64,000 nt of DNA, taken from positions 3,888,422 to 3,952,421 of the forward strand of contig NZ_CP051627.1 of NCBI RefSeq assembly GCF_023208015.1, given 5' to 3'. The position numbers were made by a program, and so were the translations under genes. The DNA is from Thermobifida alba. Lineage in GTDB: Bacteria; Actinomycetota; Actinomycetes; Streptosporangiales; Streptosporangiaceae. The notes under the pieces were generated by a model, which made no database searches, was not told where the DNA came from, and saw only the letters and a list, made by a program, of their open reading frames with translations. Positions 35,481 to 46,789 of the stretch are shown here, piece by piece (the first letter of the stretch is position 1; every line of letters starts with the position of its first letter).

Positions 35481-35588
35481 CGAGAATCTTCCCGAGCGCT
35501 GCAAGAACTCGTTCCTTGTCATTTCTTTGCGTCGGAGGGCAATGTTGTTACCGCCGGTGTCTGCCGATCGGACGGCGGAGAACACGAG

Positions 35589-35621
35589 GCCGCCTCCCGC
35601 GGGGTTTCCGTGGGAGGCGGC
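35589..35621 (-). terminator. Terminator of paralog 3
   Basis: Ten-base stem GCCGCCTCCC / GGGAGGCGGC with a 13-base loop, 51 bases past the stop at 35672. The sequence from here into the gene is repeated almost exactly at 36119, after paralog 4. Confidence 0.8.
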
Positions 35622-35671
35622 TGTTCCGCTGTGCGGCAGGAAACGTCTCCGAGCCAGAACCGGGTTCGGTC

Positions 35672-35914
35672 CTAGTCGTTGATGTCGTTGACGTTGACGC
35701 TGCCGGAGCAGGCTGCGGAGTTGAGCAGGTTCGCGTTCAGACCCGCACCCACGAGCAGACCGGCGCCGAGGGCCTCCTGGGCCTCGATGCACTGGGCGAC
35801 CTTGGTGGCGGTGATCTCGGTGTAGTCGCCGCTGGCCAGGGCGGCCGAGGCCCCGGCGCCGACCAGGCCGGCGGTCATCGCACCCACGGCAGCCAGCTTC
35901 ATGATTCGCCGCAT
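35672..35914 (-). CDS. Small secreted two-cysteine protein, tandem paralog 3
   Basis: 80 residues; as the others but with one extra Ser after the signal peptide (SAALASGDYTEITATKVAQC). Middle EAQEALGAGLLVGAGLNANL, then LNSAACSGSVNVNDIND. Its 3' end and terminator are nearly identical in DNA to those of paralog 4, showing recent duplication or gene conversion. Own upstream box and terminator, so each copy is probably a separate transcription unit. Confidence 0.82.
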   Translation of the reverse strand: MRRIMKLAAVGAMTAGLVGAGASAALASGDYTEITATKVAQCIEAQEALGAGLLVGAGLNANLLNSAACSGSVNVNDIND

Positions 35915-35997
35915 TTGAGACATACCTTTCTCTGATGTCGTCGGTGGCTGGAGAAGAAGCCACCCATCGTCAGCGCGTTCTTCAGAACGTCTCTCTG

Positions 35998-36022
35998 AAC
36001 CGCGCACCACAAACAATGCCCC
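35998..36022 (-). promoter_or_regulatory. Conserved GGCATTGTT box upstream of paralog 3
   Basis: Minus strand GGGGCATTGTTTG followed by GGTGCGCGGTTC, 84-108 bases before the start codon, matching the elements before paralogs 1 and 2. Paralog 4 has only a diverged form (GGGCATCGCCC near 36530). Confidence 0.5.
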
Positions 36023-36118
36023 ACCCGTCTGCCGGACAGGACCGGAAATCCTGTGTCCTGGACTCTCTTTGCGCCTGTTGGCCTTCTGGTTACCGAGGGG
36101 ATTCGGGGGAAAAACGAG

Positions 36119-36151
36119 GCCGCCTCCCGCGGGGTTTCCGTGGGAGGCGGC
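36119..36151 (-). terminator. Terminator of paralog 4
   Basis: Same ten-base stem as at 35589 (GCCGCCTCCC / GGGAGGCGGC), 51 bases beyond the stop at 36202. Copy spacing is 530 bases. Confidence 0.8.
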
Positions 36152-36201
36152 TGTTCCGCTGTGCGGCAGGAAACGTCTCCGAGCCAGAACCGGGTTCGGT
36201 C

Positions 36202-36441
36202 CTAGTCGTTGATGTCGTTGACGTTGACGCTGCCGGAGCAGGCTGCGGAGTTGAGCAGGTTCAGGTTGAGGCCCAGGCCCAGGAGCAGGCCGACGCCAGT
36301 GGCCTCCTGCGTCGAGATGCACTGGGCGACCTCGGTGGCGGTGACCTCGGTGTAGTCGCCGGCCAGGGCGGTCGAGGCCCCGGCGCCGACCAGGCCGGCG
36401 GTCATCGCGCCCACGGCAGCCAGCTTCATGATTCGCCGCAT
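36202..36441 (-). CDS. Small secreted two-cysteine protein, tandem paralog 4
   Basis: 79 residues; signal peptide with one change (GAGASTALA), mature GDYTEVTATEVAQCISTQEA then TGVGLLLGLGLNLNLLNSAA and CSGSVNVNDIND. The mature core resembles paralog 1, the C-terminus paralog 3, as expected from gene conversion. Its upstream region differs from the other three and is longer, so expression may differ. Confidence 0.82.
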   Translation of the reverse strand: MRRIMKLAAVGAMTAGLVGAGASTALAGDYTEVTATEVAQCISTQEATGVGLLLGLGLNLNLLNSAACSGSVNVNDIND

Positions 36442-36450
36442 TTGAGACAT

Positions 36451-36925
36451 ACCTTTCGTCAAAGATCGCCGACGATACGGATCTCGTCGACCAATCCACT
36501 TCGGATGCCGAATGTCACCCAGAAGGGCGATGCCCATTGAGCGGCTCCGCAGAAACCTCTCCTCGTCTTTTCTTGCCATCCTTTTACTGTTCTTGCGGAG
36601 GCGGTTCCGATGGCTTCTCCTCTGGAAGGAGGGCTGTGGTTCCCCCGAATTCCCGGGAGAGCCGGAGAAAGGTTCCGTGGGAACGCGAAGCGGAACAGAA
36701 ATTCTCTTTCCGAAAAAAGGGGTCCCGGACCGGGGCCGGGGAGCGGGAGGCGACGACCACCGGCCGACCCGAGACACCCGACCGGACACGGCCGGGCCGG
36801 GAACAGAAAACGGGGAGGGCGGAGCCCACCCGACACCGGCGAACCGGACACGTTCACCGGGTCGGCCAGGCGACCAACCCTCCCCGACCGCAGACGCGGA
36901 AACAGGCCCCCGCTGGGACTCCGAA
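36451..36925. other. Intergenic region between asd and the secreted-protein array
   Basis: No gene supported. The segment 36555-36720 is AT-richer, with TTTTCTTGCC and a run of six A (36715-36720) that on the minus strand reads as a U tract after a GC-rich stretch, a possible asd terminator. It must also hold the promoter of paralog 4. Confidence 0.4.
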
Positions 36926-37987
36926 CTAACCGGCGGTGAACTCCGCCGCAAGCAGTTCGGCGATCTGCGCGGTGTTCAGCGCCGCACCCTTACGCAGGTT
37001 GTCCCCGCACAGGAACAGGTCCAGCGACCGCGGGTCGTCGATCGAACGACGGATGCGCCCCACCCAGGTCGGGTCGGTGCCGACCACGTCGGCCGGGGTC
37101 GGGAACTCCCCCTTGGCCGGATCGTCCTGCACGACCACCCCGGGAGAGGAGGCCAGCAGCCGACGGGCCTCGTCGGCGTCCACCTCGGTGGCGAAGGTCG
37201 CGTGGATCGCGAGCGAGTGAGTGGTGACCACCGGCACGCGCACACAGGTCACCGCCACCCGAAGATCCGGAAGACCGAGGATCTTGCGGGACTCGTTGCG
37301 GACCTTCAGCTCCTCCGACGACCAGCCGTCGTCCTTGAGCGACCCGGCCCACGGCACCACGTTCATGGCCAGCGGGGCGGGGAACGGCCCCAGCTCGCCG
37401 ACCGCGGCCCGCACGTCGCCCGCCCTGGAGCCCAGAGTGCGGTCCGTGGAGACCTTCGCGATCTGGTCGTGCAGGGTGTCGACCCCCTCCTGGCCCGCAC
37501 CGGAGGCGGCCTGGTAGGAGCTGACCACCAGGTCGGTGAGCCCGTAGGCCCGGTGCAGCGCGCCGATCGCCACGATCATCGACAGCGTGGTGCAGTTCGG
37601 GTTGCTGATGATGCCGCGCGGCCGGTTCCGGACCTGTTCGCCGTTGACCTCGGGTACCACCAGCGGCACGTCGTCGTCCAACCGGAACGCGCCGGAGTTG
37701 TCGACGGCGACCGCGCCCCGCGCCACCGCGACCGGAGCCCACTCCTTCGACACCTCGTCGGGGACGTCGAACATCGCCACGTCCACCCCGTCGAAGACCT
37801 CCGGAGCCAGTGCCTGGACCTCGACCTCCTCACCGCGCACGGTGAGCCGCTTGCCCGCGGAACGGGCCGACGCCACCAGGCGGATCTCCCCCCACACGTT
37901 CTCGCGGGTGGAGAGGATGTCCAGCATGACAGTGCCCACGGCGCCGGTAGCCCCGACGACGGCGAGAGTGGGAAGACGGTTGCTCAT
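36926..37987 (-). CDS. asd: Aspartate-semialdehyde dehydrogenase
   Basis: Second step of the aspartate pathway to Lys, Thr, Met and diaminopimelate: reduces aspartyl phosphate with NADPH. 353 residues: the nucleotide-binding [19 protein letters not shown], the catalytic Cys in [12 protein letters not shown] near residue 132, [13 protein letters not shown], and the substrate-binding His in [13 protein letters not shown]-type sequence. ATG overlaps the lysC stop (ATGA at 37984-37987), so the two are translationally coupled. Confidence 0.96.
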   Translation of the reverse strand: MSNRLPTLAVVGATGAVGTVMLDILSTRENVWGEIRLVASARSAGKRLTVRGEEVEVQALAPEVFDGVDVAMFDVPDEVSKEWAPVAVARGAVAVDNSGAFRLDDDVPLVVPEVNGEQVRNRPRGIISNPNCTTLSMIVAIGALHRAYGLTDLVVSSYQAASGAGQEGVDTLHDQIAKVSTDRTLGSRAGDVRAAVGELGPFPAPLAMNVVPWAGSLKDDGWSSEELKVRNESRKILGLPDLRVAVTCVRVPVVTTHSLAIHATFATEVDADEARRLLASSPGVVVQDDPAKGEFPTPADVVGTDPTWVGRIRRSIDDPRSLDLFLCGDNLRKGAALNTAQIAELLAAEFTAG

Positions 37988-39255
37988 CGGCCGGTACCTC
38001 CGTAAACGACGGCCTCTACCTGATCGGCGTCCAACTGGAACTCACTGTGCGCGGCGGCCACCGCGGCGTCCACGTCGTCCTGCTCCACCACGATCGAGAT
38101 GCGGATCTCGGAGGTGGAGATCATGTCGATGTTGATGCCCTGCCGGGCCACGGCGTCGAAGAACCGGGCGGTGACCCCCGGGTAGGAGCGCATGCCCGCA
38201 CCGATCAGCGACACCTTGCCGATCCGGTCGTTGTACAGCAGCGACTCGAAACCGACCTTGTCCTGGATCTTCTTCAGCGCGGCCAACGCGCTCTGCCCCG
38301 AGTCGGAAGGAAGGGTGAAGGAGATGTCGGTGCGCGAGGTGGACGCCGCGGACACGTTCTGCACGATCATGTCGACGTTGATCTCGGCATCGGCCAGGGC
38401 CTTGAAGATCGCCGCCGCCTCCCCGACGCGGTCGGGCACGCCCACGACCGTGATCTTGGCCTCGCTCCGGTCATGCGCCACGCCGGAGATGATCGGTTGT
38501 TCCATGCCTTCGGTTTCCTCAACTTCCGAGACGACCCAGGTACCGGGCTTCTGATTGAAAGACGAGCGCACGTGCAGCGGGATGCCGTACCGTCGGGCGT
38601 ACTCCACGCAGCGCAGGTGCAGGATCTTGGCGCCGGAGGCCGCCATCTCCAGCATCTCTTCGTAGGAGATCTTGGGGATGCGCCGGGCGGAGGGGACGAT
38701 ACGCGGATCAGCGGTGAACACGCCGTCCACGTCGGTGTAGATCTCGCACACGTCGGCGTTGAGCGCGGCGGCGAGCGCGACGGCCGTGGTGTCCGAACCT
38801 CCGCGCCCCAGGGTGGTGATGTCCTTGCTGTCCTGCGACACCCCCTGGAAGCCGGCGACGATGCAGATCGCGCCCTCGGCGAGCGCGTCCTTGATCCGGC
38901 CCGGGGTGACGTCGATGATCTTCGCGTTGCCGTGCAGGGACGTGGTGATGACACCCGCCTGCGAACCGGTGAAGGAACGGGCCTCGTAGCCCAGGTTCCC
39001 GATGGCCATCGCGACGAGCGCCATCGAGATCCGCTCCCCGGCGGTCAGCAGCATGTCCAGTTCCCGCCCCGGGGGAAGCGGACTCACCTGCTCCGCGAGG
39101 TCGAGAAGTTCGTCGGTGGTGTCGCCCATGGCGGAGACCACGACGACCACGTCGTATCCGGCCTTCTTCTGAGCGACGATCCGTTGGGCCACTCGCTTGA
39201 CGGCCTCCGCGTCAGCCACGGACGATCCGCCGTACTTCTGCACGATCAAAGCCAC
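37984..39255 (-). CDS. lysC: Aspartokinase
   Basis: Committing kinase of the aspartate family pathway. 423 residues: [20 protein letters not shown] at the N-terminus (kinase signature KYGGSS), [14 protein letters not shown], and two C-terminal ACT domains (from about 265 and 345; [40 protein letters not shown]) for feedback control by Lys and Thr. GTG at 39255 has AGGAG 8 bases upstream. Internal starts for a separate beta subunit are possible, as in other actinobacteria. Operon with asd. Confidence 0.96.
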   Translation of the reverse strand: MALIVQKYGGSSVADAEAVKRVAQRIVAQKKAGYDVVVVVSAMGDTTDELLDLAEQVSPLPPGRELDMLLTAGERISMALVAMAIGNLGYEARSFTGSQAGVITTSLHGNAKIIDVTPGRIKDALAEGAICIVAGFQGVSQDSKDITTLGRGGSDTTAVALAAALNADVCEIYTDVDGVFTADPRIVPSARRIPKISYEEMLEMAASGAKILHLRCVEYARRYGIPLHVRSSFNQKPGTWVVSEVEETEGMEQPIISGVAHDRSEAKITVVGVPDRVGEAAAIFKALADAEINVDMIVQNVSAASTSRTDISFTLPSDSGQSALAALKKIQDKVGFESLLYNDRIGKVSLIGAGMRSYPGVTARFFDAVARQGINIDMISTSEIRISIVVEQDDVDAAVAAAHSEFQLDADQVEAVVYGGTGR

Positions 39256-39478
39256 GGTCGGCGCTCCTGAGGAATCGGGTTCACAATAATCGACCAGCCA
39301 GTCTAGTGATCGGGTTGTTCGCGGCTCCCAGCACTCCGACAGGGGCCAAGGCAGGGAGGTACCCGCGAAGGGGACAGGGATATCCACAAAGCCGCGGACA
39401 GCGACCACCCGGACACGGCTCTCGCCCGGCCGGGTGATCCGCCACGGCCGCTGGGGCGAGGGGGCTGAGGTCCGACTC

Positions 39479-40078
39479 TCAGAAGTCGAGGGCGCGGCGG
39501 CCCTCGAAGGCCCGACCCAGGGTGACCTCGTCAGCGTATTCGAGGTCGCCTCCCACGGGCAGGCCACTGGCGAGCCGGGTGACCTTCAGCCCCAAGGGTT
39601 TGAGCAGGCGTGCCAGGTAGGTGGCGGTCGCCTCTCCCTCCAGGTTCGGATCGGTGGCCAGGATCACCTCGGTGACCCGACCGTCCGAGAGGCGCGCCAT
39701 CAGTTCTTTGACACGCAGGTCGTCGGGGCCGACACCCTCGATGGGGCTGATCGCACCGCCCAGCACGTGGTAGCGGCCGCGGAACTCCCGCGTCCGCTCG
39801 ATGGCCACGACGTCCTTGGGCTCCTCGACGACGCAGACGACCGCGTCGTCGCGGCGCGGGTCGCGGCAGATCCGGCACTGGGTCTCCTCGGCGACGTTGC
39901 CGCACACGGAACAGAACCGGACCCGCTCCTTGACCGCGACAAGCGCGTTGACCAGGCGCTTGACGTCGGCGGTCTCCGCCGAGAGCAGGTGGAAGGCGAT
40001 ACGTTGCGCGCTTTTCGGACCGACGCCAGGCAGCCGCCCGAGTTCGTCGATCAGATTCTGAACCGCGCCTTCGTACAT
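39479..40078 (-). CDS. recR: Recombination mediator RecR
   Basis: 199 residues. Helix-hairpin-helix ([17 protein letters not shown]), a four-Cys zinc finger (CSVCGN near 57 and CRICRD near 69), and a Toprim domain ([27 protein letters not shown]). RecR with RecF/RecO loads RecA at gaps. ybaB lies 90 bases upstream, the usual partner. Confidence 0.96.
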   Translation of the reverse strand: MYEGAVQNLIDELGRLPGVGPKSAQRIAFHLLSAETADVKRLVNALVAVKERVRFCSVCGNVAEETQCRICRDPRRDDAVVCVVEEPKDVVAIERTREFRGRYHVLGGAISPIEGVGPDDLRVKELMARLSDGRVTEVILATDPNLEGEATATYLARLLKPLGLKVTRLASGLPVGGDLEYADEVTLGRAFEGRRALDF

Positions 40079-40168
40079 GTCCCGCCTACTCGTGGAGTGC
40101 TTGCTACCACCGTAGTGGAGTCACCCGACCGGTGGGGACCCCACCCTCGCCAGAACCGGTCGTCCCGC

Positions 40169-40519
40169 TCAGAAACCGGGAAGTCCCGGGATGCCGCCGC
40201 CCAGCCCCTGCGCGAGCGGTCCCATCTTCTGCTGCTGGATCTCCTCCACCATGCGCTCGGCGTCGCGGATGGCCGCGAGCACCAGGTCGGCGATGGTCTG
40301 CGCGGTGTCGGACACGTCGTCGGGGTCGACCGCCTTCGGGTCGATGGAGATGTCCTCGACCTGTCCGCGTCCGTTCATGGTGACACTGACCAGGCCGCCG
40401 CCGGAGGAACCCGTCACCCTGGTTTCGTCCAACTCCTGCTGGGCCGCCATGAGCTGCTGCTGCATCTGCTGCGCCTGCTGCAGGATCGCCTGCATGTCCA
40501 TTCCGCCGCCGGGATTCAC
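40169..40519 (-). CDS. ybaB: YbaB/EbfC nucleoid-associated protein
   Basis: 116 residues: MDMQAILQQAQQMQQQLMAA near the N-terminus, then GGGLVSVTMNGRGQVEDISI and ADLVLAAIRDAERMVEEIQQ, the standard YbaB fold that dimerises and binds DNA. GTG at 40519 is chosen because AAGGAGG lies 7 bases before; the ATG six codons later also fits. Adjacent to recR; dnaX, normally the next gene upstream, is 7 kb away here. Confidence 0.92.
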   Translation of the reverse strand: MNPGGGMDMQAILQQAQQMQQQLMAAQQELDETRVTGSSGGGLVSVTMNGRGQVEDISIDPKAVDPDDVSDTAQTIADLVLAAIRDAERMVEEIQQQKMGPLAQGLGGGIPGLPGF

Positions 40520-40710
40520 TGTTTCCCTCCTTGGTCCGGGGTTGTCCGTGCCTGCGAGCCTAGCCGTTCCACCGGTCCACAACTCCGCCTCCGACGGGCC
40601 CCGCCACGGGTTTACGGGCCGGTGGCGGGGATAGCCGAAACATCCGACCCGCGCAACGGTCACGGACGTCGACACACCCGAAAGGGCCTCGAAGCAGACG
40701 GGAAGCACCC

Positions 40711-41076
40711 ATGACGACGTACGGTTCTCCCTCCTCCCACGAGCAGCTTCCCCCCGAAGCCCCGGCGGGCAAGGCGTGCACGGCACGGGAGGCCGGACTC
40801 GTCGAGGACGTGCGCTCCGGCCACTGCGCGCCATGGAGTATCCACCGGGACCGTCCGGTCCGGGCGGCCCCGGAGCCGGGACGCCGCGCCCGCTCCGTGA
40901 CCGTGGTCCGGTCCGCCGTCCCGGAACGCGTGTCTTCCGGACAGCCCCGGACGGTGCTGCGCCACGGACAGGCCCACCACAGTTCCGACAGGGCGGCGGT
41001 CCGCCACGTCAGCGGAGAGCAGTACTTCCCCACCGGCCTGTTCGACAGACACGTGCCATCGGAGTGGCGGCCATGA
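40711..41076 (+). CDS. Hypothetical protein coupled to the GH15 gene
   Basis: 121 residues, hydrophilic, rich in Arg, His, Ser and Pro (for example DVRSGHCAPWSIHRDRPV, TVLRHGQAHHSSDRAAVR). No signal peptide, membrane segment or known motif. Strong GC at third positions and an ATGA overlap with the following glycosidase (41073-41076) support translation. GGGAAG lies before the ATG. Could be a lineage-specific orphan. Confidence 0.5.
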   Translation: MTTYGSPSSHEQLPPEAPAGKACTAREAGLVEDVRSGHCAPWSIHRDRPVRAAPEPGRRARSVTVVRSAVPERVSSGQPRTVLRHGQAHHSSDRAAVRHVSGEQYFPTGLFDRHVPSEWRP

Positions 41077-42980
41077 ACACGACGGAATTTCCACCGATCA
41101 GTGAGTATGCGATGCTGTCCGACTGCCGCACCGCCGCACTCGTCGCCCCGGACGGTGCGGTGGAGTGGCTGTGCGCGCCCCGCTTCGACAGCCCCAGCGT
41201 CTTCGCTCGGCTGCTGGACCGGCGCAGCGGCGGGGCCTGGGAGTTGACGGTGCCCGACGCCACCCCGGTCGAACGGGGCTATGTCGGAGAGACGCTGGTG
41301 CTCCGCACCCGCTGGCGGGCCCCGCAGGGGAGTGCGGTGGGCCACGACTTCCTGGCGGTCCTCCCCCGCGGCCCCGAGGGCGTCGTGTCCGCCGGAATCC
41401 TGGTCCGCCTGGTCCACTGTGAACAGGGCACGGTTCGGGTCCGCTCCCGGGTCCTGGCCCGTCCCGACTACGGTGCCCGCGACCCCCGCTGGGAGGCGCG
41501 GGACGGCGTACTCGTCGAGGACGGCAGCGGCATCCTGCTGTCCGGCCACGGCGGAGCCGTCCCCGGCCGGGAAGGGGGCGTCGTGACGGAGACCGTTCTG
41601 CACGCCGGCGAGTCGCTGGCGCTCGGCCTCGACTACACGGGGGACACGCTGCGCCGGGTCGACGCCGCGAGCGCGCACCACCTGCTCGACCGCTCGGTGC
41701 GGGCCTGGCGGACCTGGTCGTCCACCACCGACTACGACGGGGTGGCGGCCGACTGGGTGCGGCACAGCACCGTCGTCCTGCGGGGCCTCATGTTCGAGGA
41801 GAGCGGCGGCCTCGTCACGGCCCCCACCACATCGCTGCCGGAGCGGTGGGGAGGGCGGCGCAACTGGGACTACCGCTACGTGTGGAACCGCGACTCCGCC
41901 CTGGTGGTGCTCACGCTGCTGGGCATGGGCCACCACCAGGAAGCCGGCCGCTACCTGCGTTTCCTGCTGGACTACTGCATCAGAAAGGAGAGCCGGGTAC
42001 CGCCGACGGCCCGGATCGACCAGGGCCCGGTCCCCGACGAGATCGTGCTGGAGCACCTGGGCGGCTACCGCGGCCTCCGCCCGGTGCGCATCCACAACAA
42101 CGCCTACAGGCAGCACCAGCTCGACGTCTACGGGCACATCCTCGACGTGGCGTTCGACTACCACGAGGTCACCGGACGGCTCTGCGCGGCCGACCTCGAC
42201 GAGCTGCGCACGGTGGTGGAGGCGGCACGCCGACTGTGGCGCCAGCCCGACTCCGGGATGTGGGAGGTCCGCAGCGGCCAACGGCACTGGACCGTCTCGA
42301 AACTGTACGCGTGGGTGTGCTTCGACCGCGCGGTCCGCCTCTTCGAACGGACCGGGGGCGTCTCCGCCGACACGTTGGACGCGTGGCGCGCCGAACGCGG
42401 CATGGTCCGCGCCGACCTGATGGCCAAGGGATACCACCCCGGTCTCGGCAGGTTCGTGCAGTCCTACGGCTCGGCCGACGTCGACGGGGCGCTGCTGCGC
42501 ATCCCGCTGGCGGGGTTCCTCCCCGGCGACGACCCCCGGGTACTGGCCACCATCGACCGCATCGACACCGAGCTGGGCGAAGCCGGTTTCCTGGTGCACC
42601 GCTACGACCCCTCCGCGACCCGCGACGGCGTCGACGACGGCCCCGAGGAGGCGTTCCTGCTCAGCTCCTTCGAGATGGTGTCGGCGCTGGTGATGGCGGG
42701 CCGGGTGGAGGAGGCGCGGCGGCGTTTCGACGCCCTGTGCGCCCGCGCCGGACCCTTCCGGCTGTTCTCCGAGAAGATGGCCGCGGACGGGACCATGTTC
42801 GGCAACTACCCGCAGGTGTTCGTCCACCTGGCGCTGATCGAGGCGGCGACCAACCTGGACGAGGCGCTCCGCGGGGACTCCCTCCGTGCCAGGGCGCACC
42901 GCCGCGGCCGAGTGCGCGGACGACCGGGGGCGGAGACCGTCACGGCAGGCCCCGCGCCCCCCGGTCGACCAGGTCAGTAG
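41073..42980 (+). CDS. Glycoside hydrolase family 15 protein (glucoamylase/trehalase type)
   Basis: 635 residues, cytoplasmic (no signal peptide). N-terminal beta domain starting [40 protein letters not shown], then the (alpha/alpha)6 barrel: [40 protein letters not shown] (HNNAY for the usual GNAA), and [20 protein letters not shown] with an acidic pair as candidate general base. Actinobacterial members include trehalases and glucan hydrolases; substrate cannot be told. GGAG before the ATG; coupled to the preceding orphan. Its 3' end overlaps convergent dnaE by 7 bases. Confidence 0.88.
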   Translation: MNTTEFPPISEYAMLSDCRTAALVAPDGAVEWLCAPRFDSPSVFARLLDRRSGGAWELTVPDATPVERGYVGETLVLRTRWRAPQGSAVGHDFLAVLPRGPEGVVSAGILVRLVHCEQGTVRVRSRVLARPDYGARDPRWEARDGVLVEDGSGILLSGHGGAVPGREGGVVTETVLHAGESLALGLDYTGDTLRRVDAASAHHLLDRSVRAWRTWSSTTDYDGVAADWVRHSTVVLRGLMFEESGGLVTAPTTSLPERWGGRRNWDYRYVWNRDSALVVLTLLGMGHHQEAGRYLRFLLDYCIRKESRVPPTARIDQGPVPDEIVLEHLGGYRGLRPVRIHNNAYRQHQLDVYGHILDVAFDYHEVTGRLCAADLDELRTVVEAARRLWRQPDSGMWEVRSGQRHWTVSKLYAWVCFDRAVRLFERTGGVSADTLDAWRAERGMVRADLMAKGYHPGLGRFVQSYGSADVDGALLRIPLAGFLPGDDPRVLATIDRIDTELGEAGFLVHRYDPSATRDGVDDGPEEAFLLSSFEMVSALVMAGRVEEARRRFDALCARAGPFRLFSEKMAADGTMFGNYPQVFVHLALIEAATNLDEALRGDSLRARAHRRGRVRGRPGAETVTAGPAPPGRPGQ

Positions 42981-45900
42981 GTGATCGCCTCGGGCCCCAG
43001 GATGCCCTTGATCTCACCGGAGAACTCGGGGCTGACCCGCACCGGGTAGTCGTCGACCGCGAAGATCCGCGACCGCAGCGGGTTGTCCACCCGGATCCGC
43101 ACCGGCGTGTCGCCGCGGTGGCTGCGCAGCGCCTGCTTGAGGTCGTTGATCAGCTCCCTGGTGATCCGCTTCTCCGGGATCGTGAGCAGGACCGGGGGCT
43201 CCCCCTCGGAGACGTGGGAGATGTCCAGGATCGACATCTCCGACACGAAGATCGAATAGGTGCCCTCCCGGTCGTTGAGCCGCCCCTTGACGGTGACCGC
43301 GGTGTCCTCCACCAGGGCGTCCACGTACAGCGGGTAGGTCTTGGGGAAGAACAGCGCCTCGATCGAGGCGTCGAGGTCCTCGATCGTGGCGATCGCCCAC
43401 TGGTTGCCCGCCTTGTTGATGCGCTTCTCCACCTTGGAGATCAGGCCCGCGATGCGTACCTCGTCGTTGTTGCGGCGCTCGCCGTTGACGACCTCCAGCA
43501 GGGAGGCGTCCCTGGACCGCGCCAGGATGCGTTCGGCGCCCGCCAGCGGGTGGCTGGACACGTACAGCCCCAGCATCTCCCGCTCGAACGCGAGTTTGGT
43601 CTTGCGGTCCCACTCCTCGCCGGTCCAGTTGATGGTGAGGCCGATCGGCGCGGCCCCCTCCTCCTCGTCGTCCCCGCCGAACAGGTCGAACTGACCGTTG
43701 GCCTCCTGCTTCTTGGAGGTGATGACGGCGTCGACCGCCGCCTCGTGGTGGCGGTACAGGTCCAGGCGCGAGTGGCCGAGCGAGTCGAACGCGCCCGCCT
43801 TGATCAGCGACTCGATGACGCGCTTGTTGCAGACGGCCAGTTCGATCTTGGACAGGAAGTCCACGAAGGAGGTGAACTTCCCCTTCTCCTCGCGGGTCTT
43901 GATGATGGACTCCACGACGTTGGCGCCCACGTTGCGGACCGCGCCCATGCCGAAGCGGACGTCGCTGCCGACCGGGGTGAACCGCAGGCCCGACTCGTTG
44001 ACGTCGGGCGGCAGCACCCGGATGCCCATCTTGCGGCACTCGGCCAGGTAGACGGCCATCTTGTCCTTGTCGTCGCCCACCGAGGTGAGCAGCGCCGCCA
44101 TGTAGGACGCGGGATGGTTGGCCTTGAGGTAGGCGGTCCAGTAGGAGACCACGCCGTAGGCGGCGGAGTGCGACTTGTTGAAGGCGTAGCCGGAGAACGG
44201 GAGCATGACGTCCCACAGCGTCTGGATGGCCTCCGCGGAGAAGCCGCGCTCCAGCATGCCCGAACGGAACGTCTCGTACTCCTTCTCCAGGACCTCCTTC
44301 TTCTTCTTGCCCATCGCGCGGCGCATCAGGTCCGCGCCGCCCAGCGTGTACCCGGCGAGCTGCTGGGCGATCGCCATGATCTGCTCCTGGTAGACGAGCA
44401 GGTGGTAGGTCTCGGAGAGGATCGGGTCCAGAGCCTCCTTCAGCTCCGGGTGGATCGGGGTGACCTCCTGGCGTCCGTTGGAGCGGTCGGCGTAGTCGTT
44501 GTGCGCGTTGGCGGCCATCGGACCGGGCCGGTACAGCGCGCTGACCGCGGAGATGTCGCTGAAGTACTTGGGCTGCATGCGCTTGAGCAGCGCGCGCATG
44601 GGACCGCCGTCGAACTGGAAGACGCCGAGGGTGTCGCCGCGGGACAGCAGTTCGTAGGTCTTCTTGTCGTCCAGCGGCAGGTTCGCCAGGTCGAGTTCCT
44701 TGCCCTCGTTGGCCTTCACGCTCTGCACCGCGTCGTCGATGATCGTCAGGTTGCGCAGGCCCAGGAAGTCCATCTTCAGCAGGCCCATCTCCTCGCACTG
44801 GGGGTACGGGAAGCCCGTGATGATGGCGCCGTCGGTGTCGCGCTTGTGCAGCGGGATGACGTCGAGCAGCGGCTCGGAGGAGAGGATGACGCCCGCGGCG
44901 TGCACACCGGTGCCCCGGGTCAGGCCCTCCAGACCGCTGGCGGTCTCGTAGACCTTGCGGACGTCCGGGTCGGACTCGATGAGCTGGCGCAGCTCGACCG
45001 CCTCGTGGTAGCGGGGGTGCGACTCGTCGAAGACCGCGGAGAGCGGGATCTCCTTGCCCATGACGGCGGGCGGGAACGCCTTGGTGATCTTGTCGCCGAG
45101 CGCGTAGGGGTAGCCGAGGATGCGGGTGGCGTCCTTGATGGCCGCCTTGGCCTTGATGGTGCCGAAGGTGAGGATCTGCGCGACCCGCTCCTCGCCGTAG
45201 CGTTCGGTGACGTAGCGGATCATGTCGCCGCGCTTACGCTCGTCGAAGTCCAGGTCGATGTCGGGCATCGACACGCGTTCGGGGTTGAGGAACCGCTCGA
45301 ACAGCAGGCCGTAGGGCATCGGGTTGAGGTCGGTGATGCCGAGGATGTAGGCGATCATCGACCCGGCGGCGGAGCCCCGCCCCGGGCCCAGCGCGATCCC
45401 GGAGCGGCGCGCGTACTGGCAGATGTCGGCGACGACGAGGAAGTAGGCGGGGAACCCCATCTTCTCGATGACGTTCAGCTCGTACTCGATGCGTTCACGC
45501 GTCTCCCGGTCGGGCCCGTCGGGGAACCGGCTGGGGATGCAGCGCTCCACCTCCTTGCGCAGCCAGCTCGCCTGGGTCTCGCCCTCCGGCACCGGGAACT
45601 TGGGCATCAGGTCGCGGGGCTGGAACACCTCGTCGTAGGCGCCGTCCTCGACCTGCTCGGCGATCCACAGGGTGTTGCGGCAGCCCTCGGCCCACTCATC
45701 GAAGTGGTTGAGGTCGCGCATCTCGTCGGCGCTCTTGAGGTAGTAGCCGGTGCCGTTGAACCGGAAGCGGGTGGGGTCGTCGAGGTTCTTGCCGACGCCC
45801 ACGGCCAGCAGCGCGTCGTGCGCGGCGGCCTGGTCCTCGGTGACGTAGTGGGAGTCGTTGGTGACCAGGGGGCGCAGGCCCAGTTTCCTGCCGACGGACA

Positions 45901-46534
45901 GCAGGCCGGAGCGGACCTCGCGTTCGATGTCGATGCCGTGGTCCATCAGCTCCAGGAACACCGAGTCGCGGCCGAAGATGTCCTGGAGCTTGCCCGCGTA
46001 CTCGATGGCCTCGCGTTCCTGGCCGAGCCGCAGCCGGGTCTGCACGCCGCCGGAGGGGCATCCGGTGGTGACCATGATGCCCTCGCTGTACTGGGCCATC
46101 AGGTCCAGGTCCATGCGCGGTTTGGTGTAGTAGCCCTCGATGGAGGCCAGGGACGACAGCCGGAAGAGGTTGCGCAGCCCCTTGGCGTTCTTCGCCCACA
46201 TGGTCATGTGCAGGTAGCGGCCGCCGCCGGAGACGTCCTTGCCGCCCTCGGCCGCGTCGTCGCCGGTCTTGCCCTGCCCCCAGAACACCCGCTGCTTGTG
46301 GAAGCGGGACTCGGGCGCCACGTACGCCTCGATCCCGATGATCGGCTTGACCCCGGTGCCCTTGGAGGTCTGCCAGAACTCGTAGGAGCCGAACATGTTG
46401 CCGTGGTCGGTCATCGCCACGGCGGGCATGCCCAGCCGGGCCGCCTCGGCGAACAGCGGCTTGAGCTTGGCAGCCCCGTCCAGCATCGAGTACTCGGTGT
46501 GGACGTGCAGGTGGACGAAGGGATCGTTCGTCAC
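42974..46534 (-). CDS. dnaE: DNA polymerase III alpha subunit
   Basis: Main chromosomal replicase, 1186 residues, no intein. N-terminal PHP domain ([32 protein letters not shown]), polymerase domain with the catalytic Asp pair in [16 protein letters not shown] near 435 and the third Asp region, [18 protein letters not shown], tandem helix-hairpin-helix, and the OB-fold ([20 protein letters not shown]). GTG at 46534 follows GGGAG at some distance. It lies near dnaX (clamp-loader subunit), an unusual pairing. Confidence 0.97.
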   Translation of the reverse strand: MTNDPFVHLHVHTEYSMLDGAAKLKPLFAEAARLGMPAVAMTDHGNMFGSYEFWQTSKGTGVKPIIGIEAYVAPESRFHKQRVFWGQGKTGDDAAEGGKDVSGGGRYLHMTMWAKNAKGLRNLFRLSSLASIEGYYTKPRMDLDLMAQYSEGIMVTTGCPSGGVQTRLRLGQEREAIEYAGKLQDIFGRDSVFLELMDHGIDIEREVRSGLLSVGRKLGLRPLVTNDSHYVTEDQAAAHDALLAVGVGKNLDDPTRFRFNGTGYYLKSADEMRDLNHFDEWAEGCRNTLWIAEQVEDGAYDEVFQPRDLMPKFPVPEGETQASWLRKEVERCIPSRFPDGPDRETRERIEYELNVIEKMGFPAYFLVVADICQYARRSGIALGPGRGSAAGSMIAYILGITDLNPMPYGLLFERFLNPERVSMPDIDLDFDERKRGDMIRYVTERYGEERVAQILTFGTIKAKAAIKDATRILGYPYALGDKITKAFPPAVMGKEIPLSAVFDESHPRYHEAVELRQLIESDPDVRKVYETASGLEGLTRGTGVHAAGVILSSEPLLDVIPLHKRDTDGAIITGFPYPQCEEMGLLKMDFLGLRNLTIIDDAVQSVKANEGKELDLANLPLDDKKTYELLSRGDTLGVFQFDGGPMRALLKRMQPKYFSDISAVSALYRPGPMAANAHNDYADRSNGRQEVTPIHPELKEALDPILSETYHLLVYQEQIMAIAQQLAGYTLGGADLMRRAMGKKKKEVLEKEYETFRSGMLERGFSAEAIQTLWDVMLPFSGYAFNKSHSAAYGVVSYWTAYLKANHPASYMAALLTSVGDDKDKMAVYLAECRKMGIRVLPPDVNESGLRFTPVGSDVRFGMGAVRNVGANVVESIIKTREEKGKFTSFVDFLSKIELAVCNKRVIESLIKAGAFDSLGHSRLDLYRHHEAAVDAVITSKKQEANGQFDLFGGDDEEEGAAPIGLTINWTGEEWDRKTKLAFEREMLGLYVSSHPLAGAERILARSRDASLLEVVNGERRNNDEVRIAGLISKVEKRINKAGNQWAIATIEDLDASIEALFFPKTYPLYVDALVEDTAVTVKGRLNDREGTYSIFVSEMSILDISHVSEGEPPVLLTIPEKRITRELINDLKQALRSHRGDTPVRIRVDNPLRSRIFAVDDYPVRVSPEFSGEIKGILGPEAITY

Positions 46535-46789
46535 GGTGCGACTACTCCCAACGCGACTTGGAGAAGAGACGGGTGTGGCTCATGAGCCTACGACTCTCCC
46601 ATGCCCCGTGGGACGCCATCCACAGGTGCGGAACGCGACGGACACGGCTTTTCCCCAGGACGCCGTCCACCGGGGCCCGTGGTGCCGGAACGTCCGACCC
46701 TGCGGCCGGAACCGGCAGAACCCCAACAAACCACCGGGGATTCTGCGAATCTGGTACGCGTCCACCCCACCACCCCCGGAAGGATGCCG

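Noticed and set aside
34590-36450. The four small secreted proteins as chaplins or rodlins
   Set aside because: They lack the chaplin GN-rich motif and the rodlin length and motifs; only the size, two Cys and hydrophobic core are similar.
39256-39478. Possible lysine riboswitch before lysC
   Set aside because: Only 223 GC-rich bases lie between recR and lysC, without the conserved lysine-riboswitch core; none seen.
42974-46534. Intein in dnaE (and in dnaB at 4464)
   Set aside because: Both proteins have normal lengths and uninterrupted motifs.
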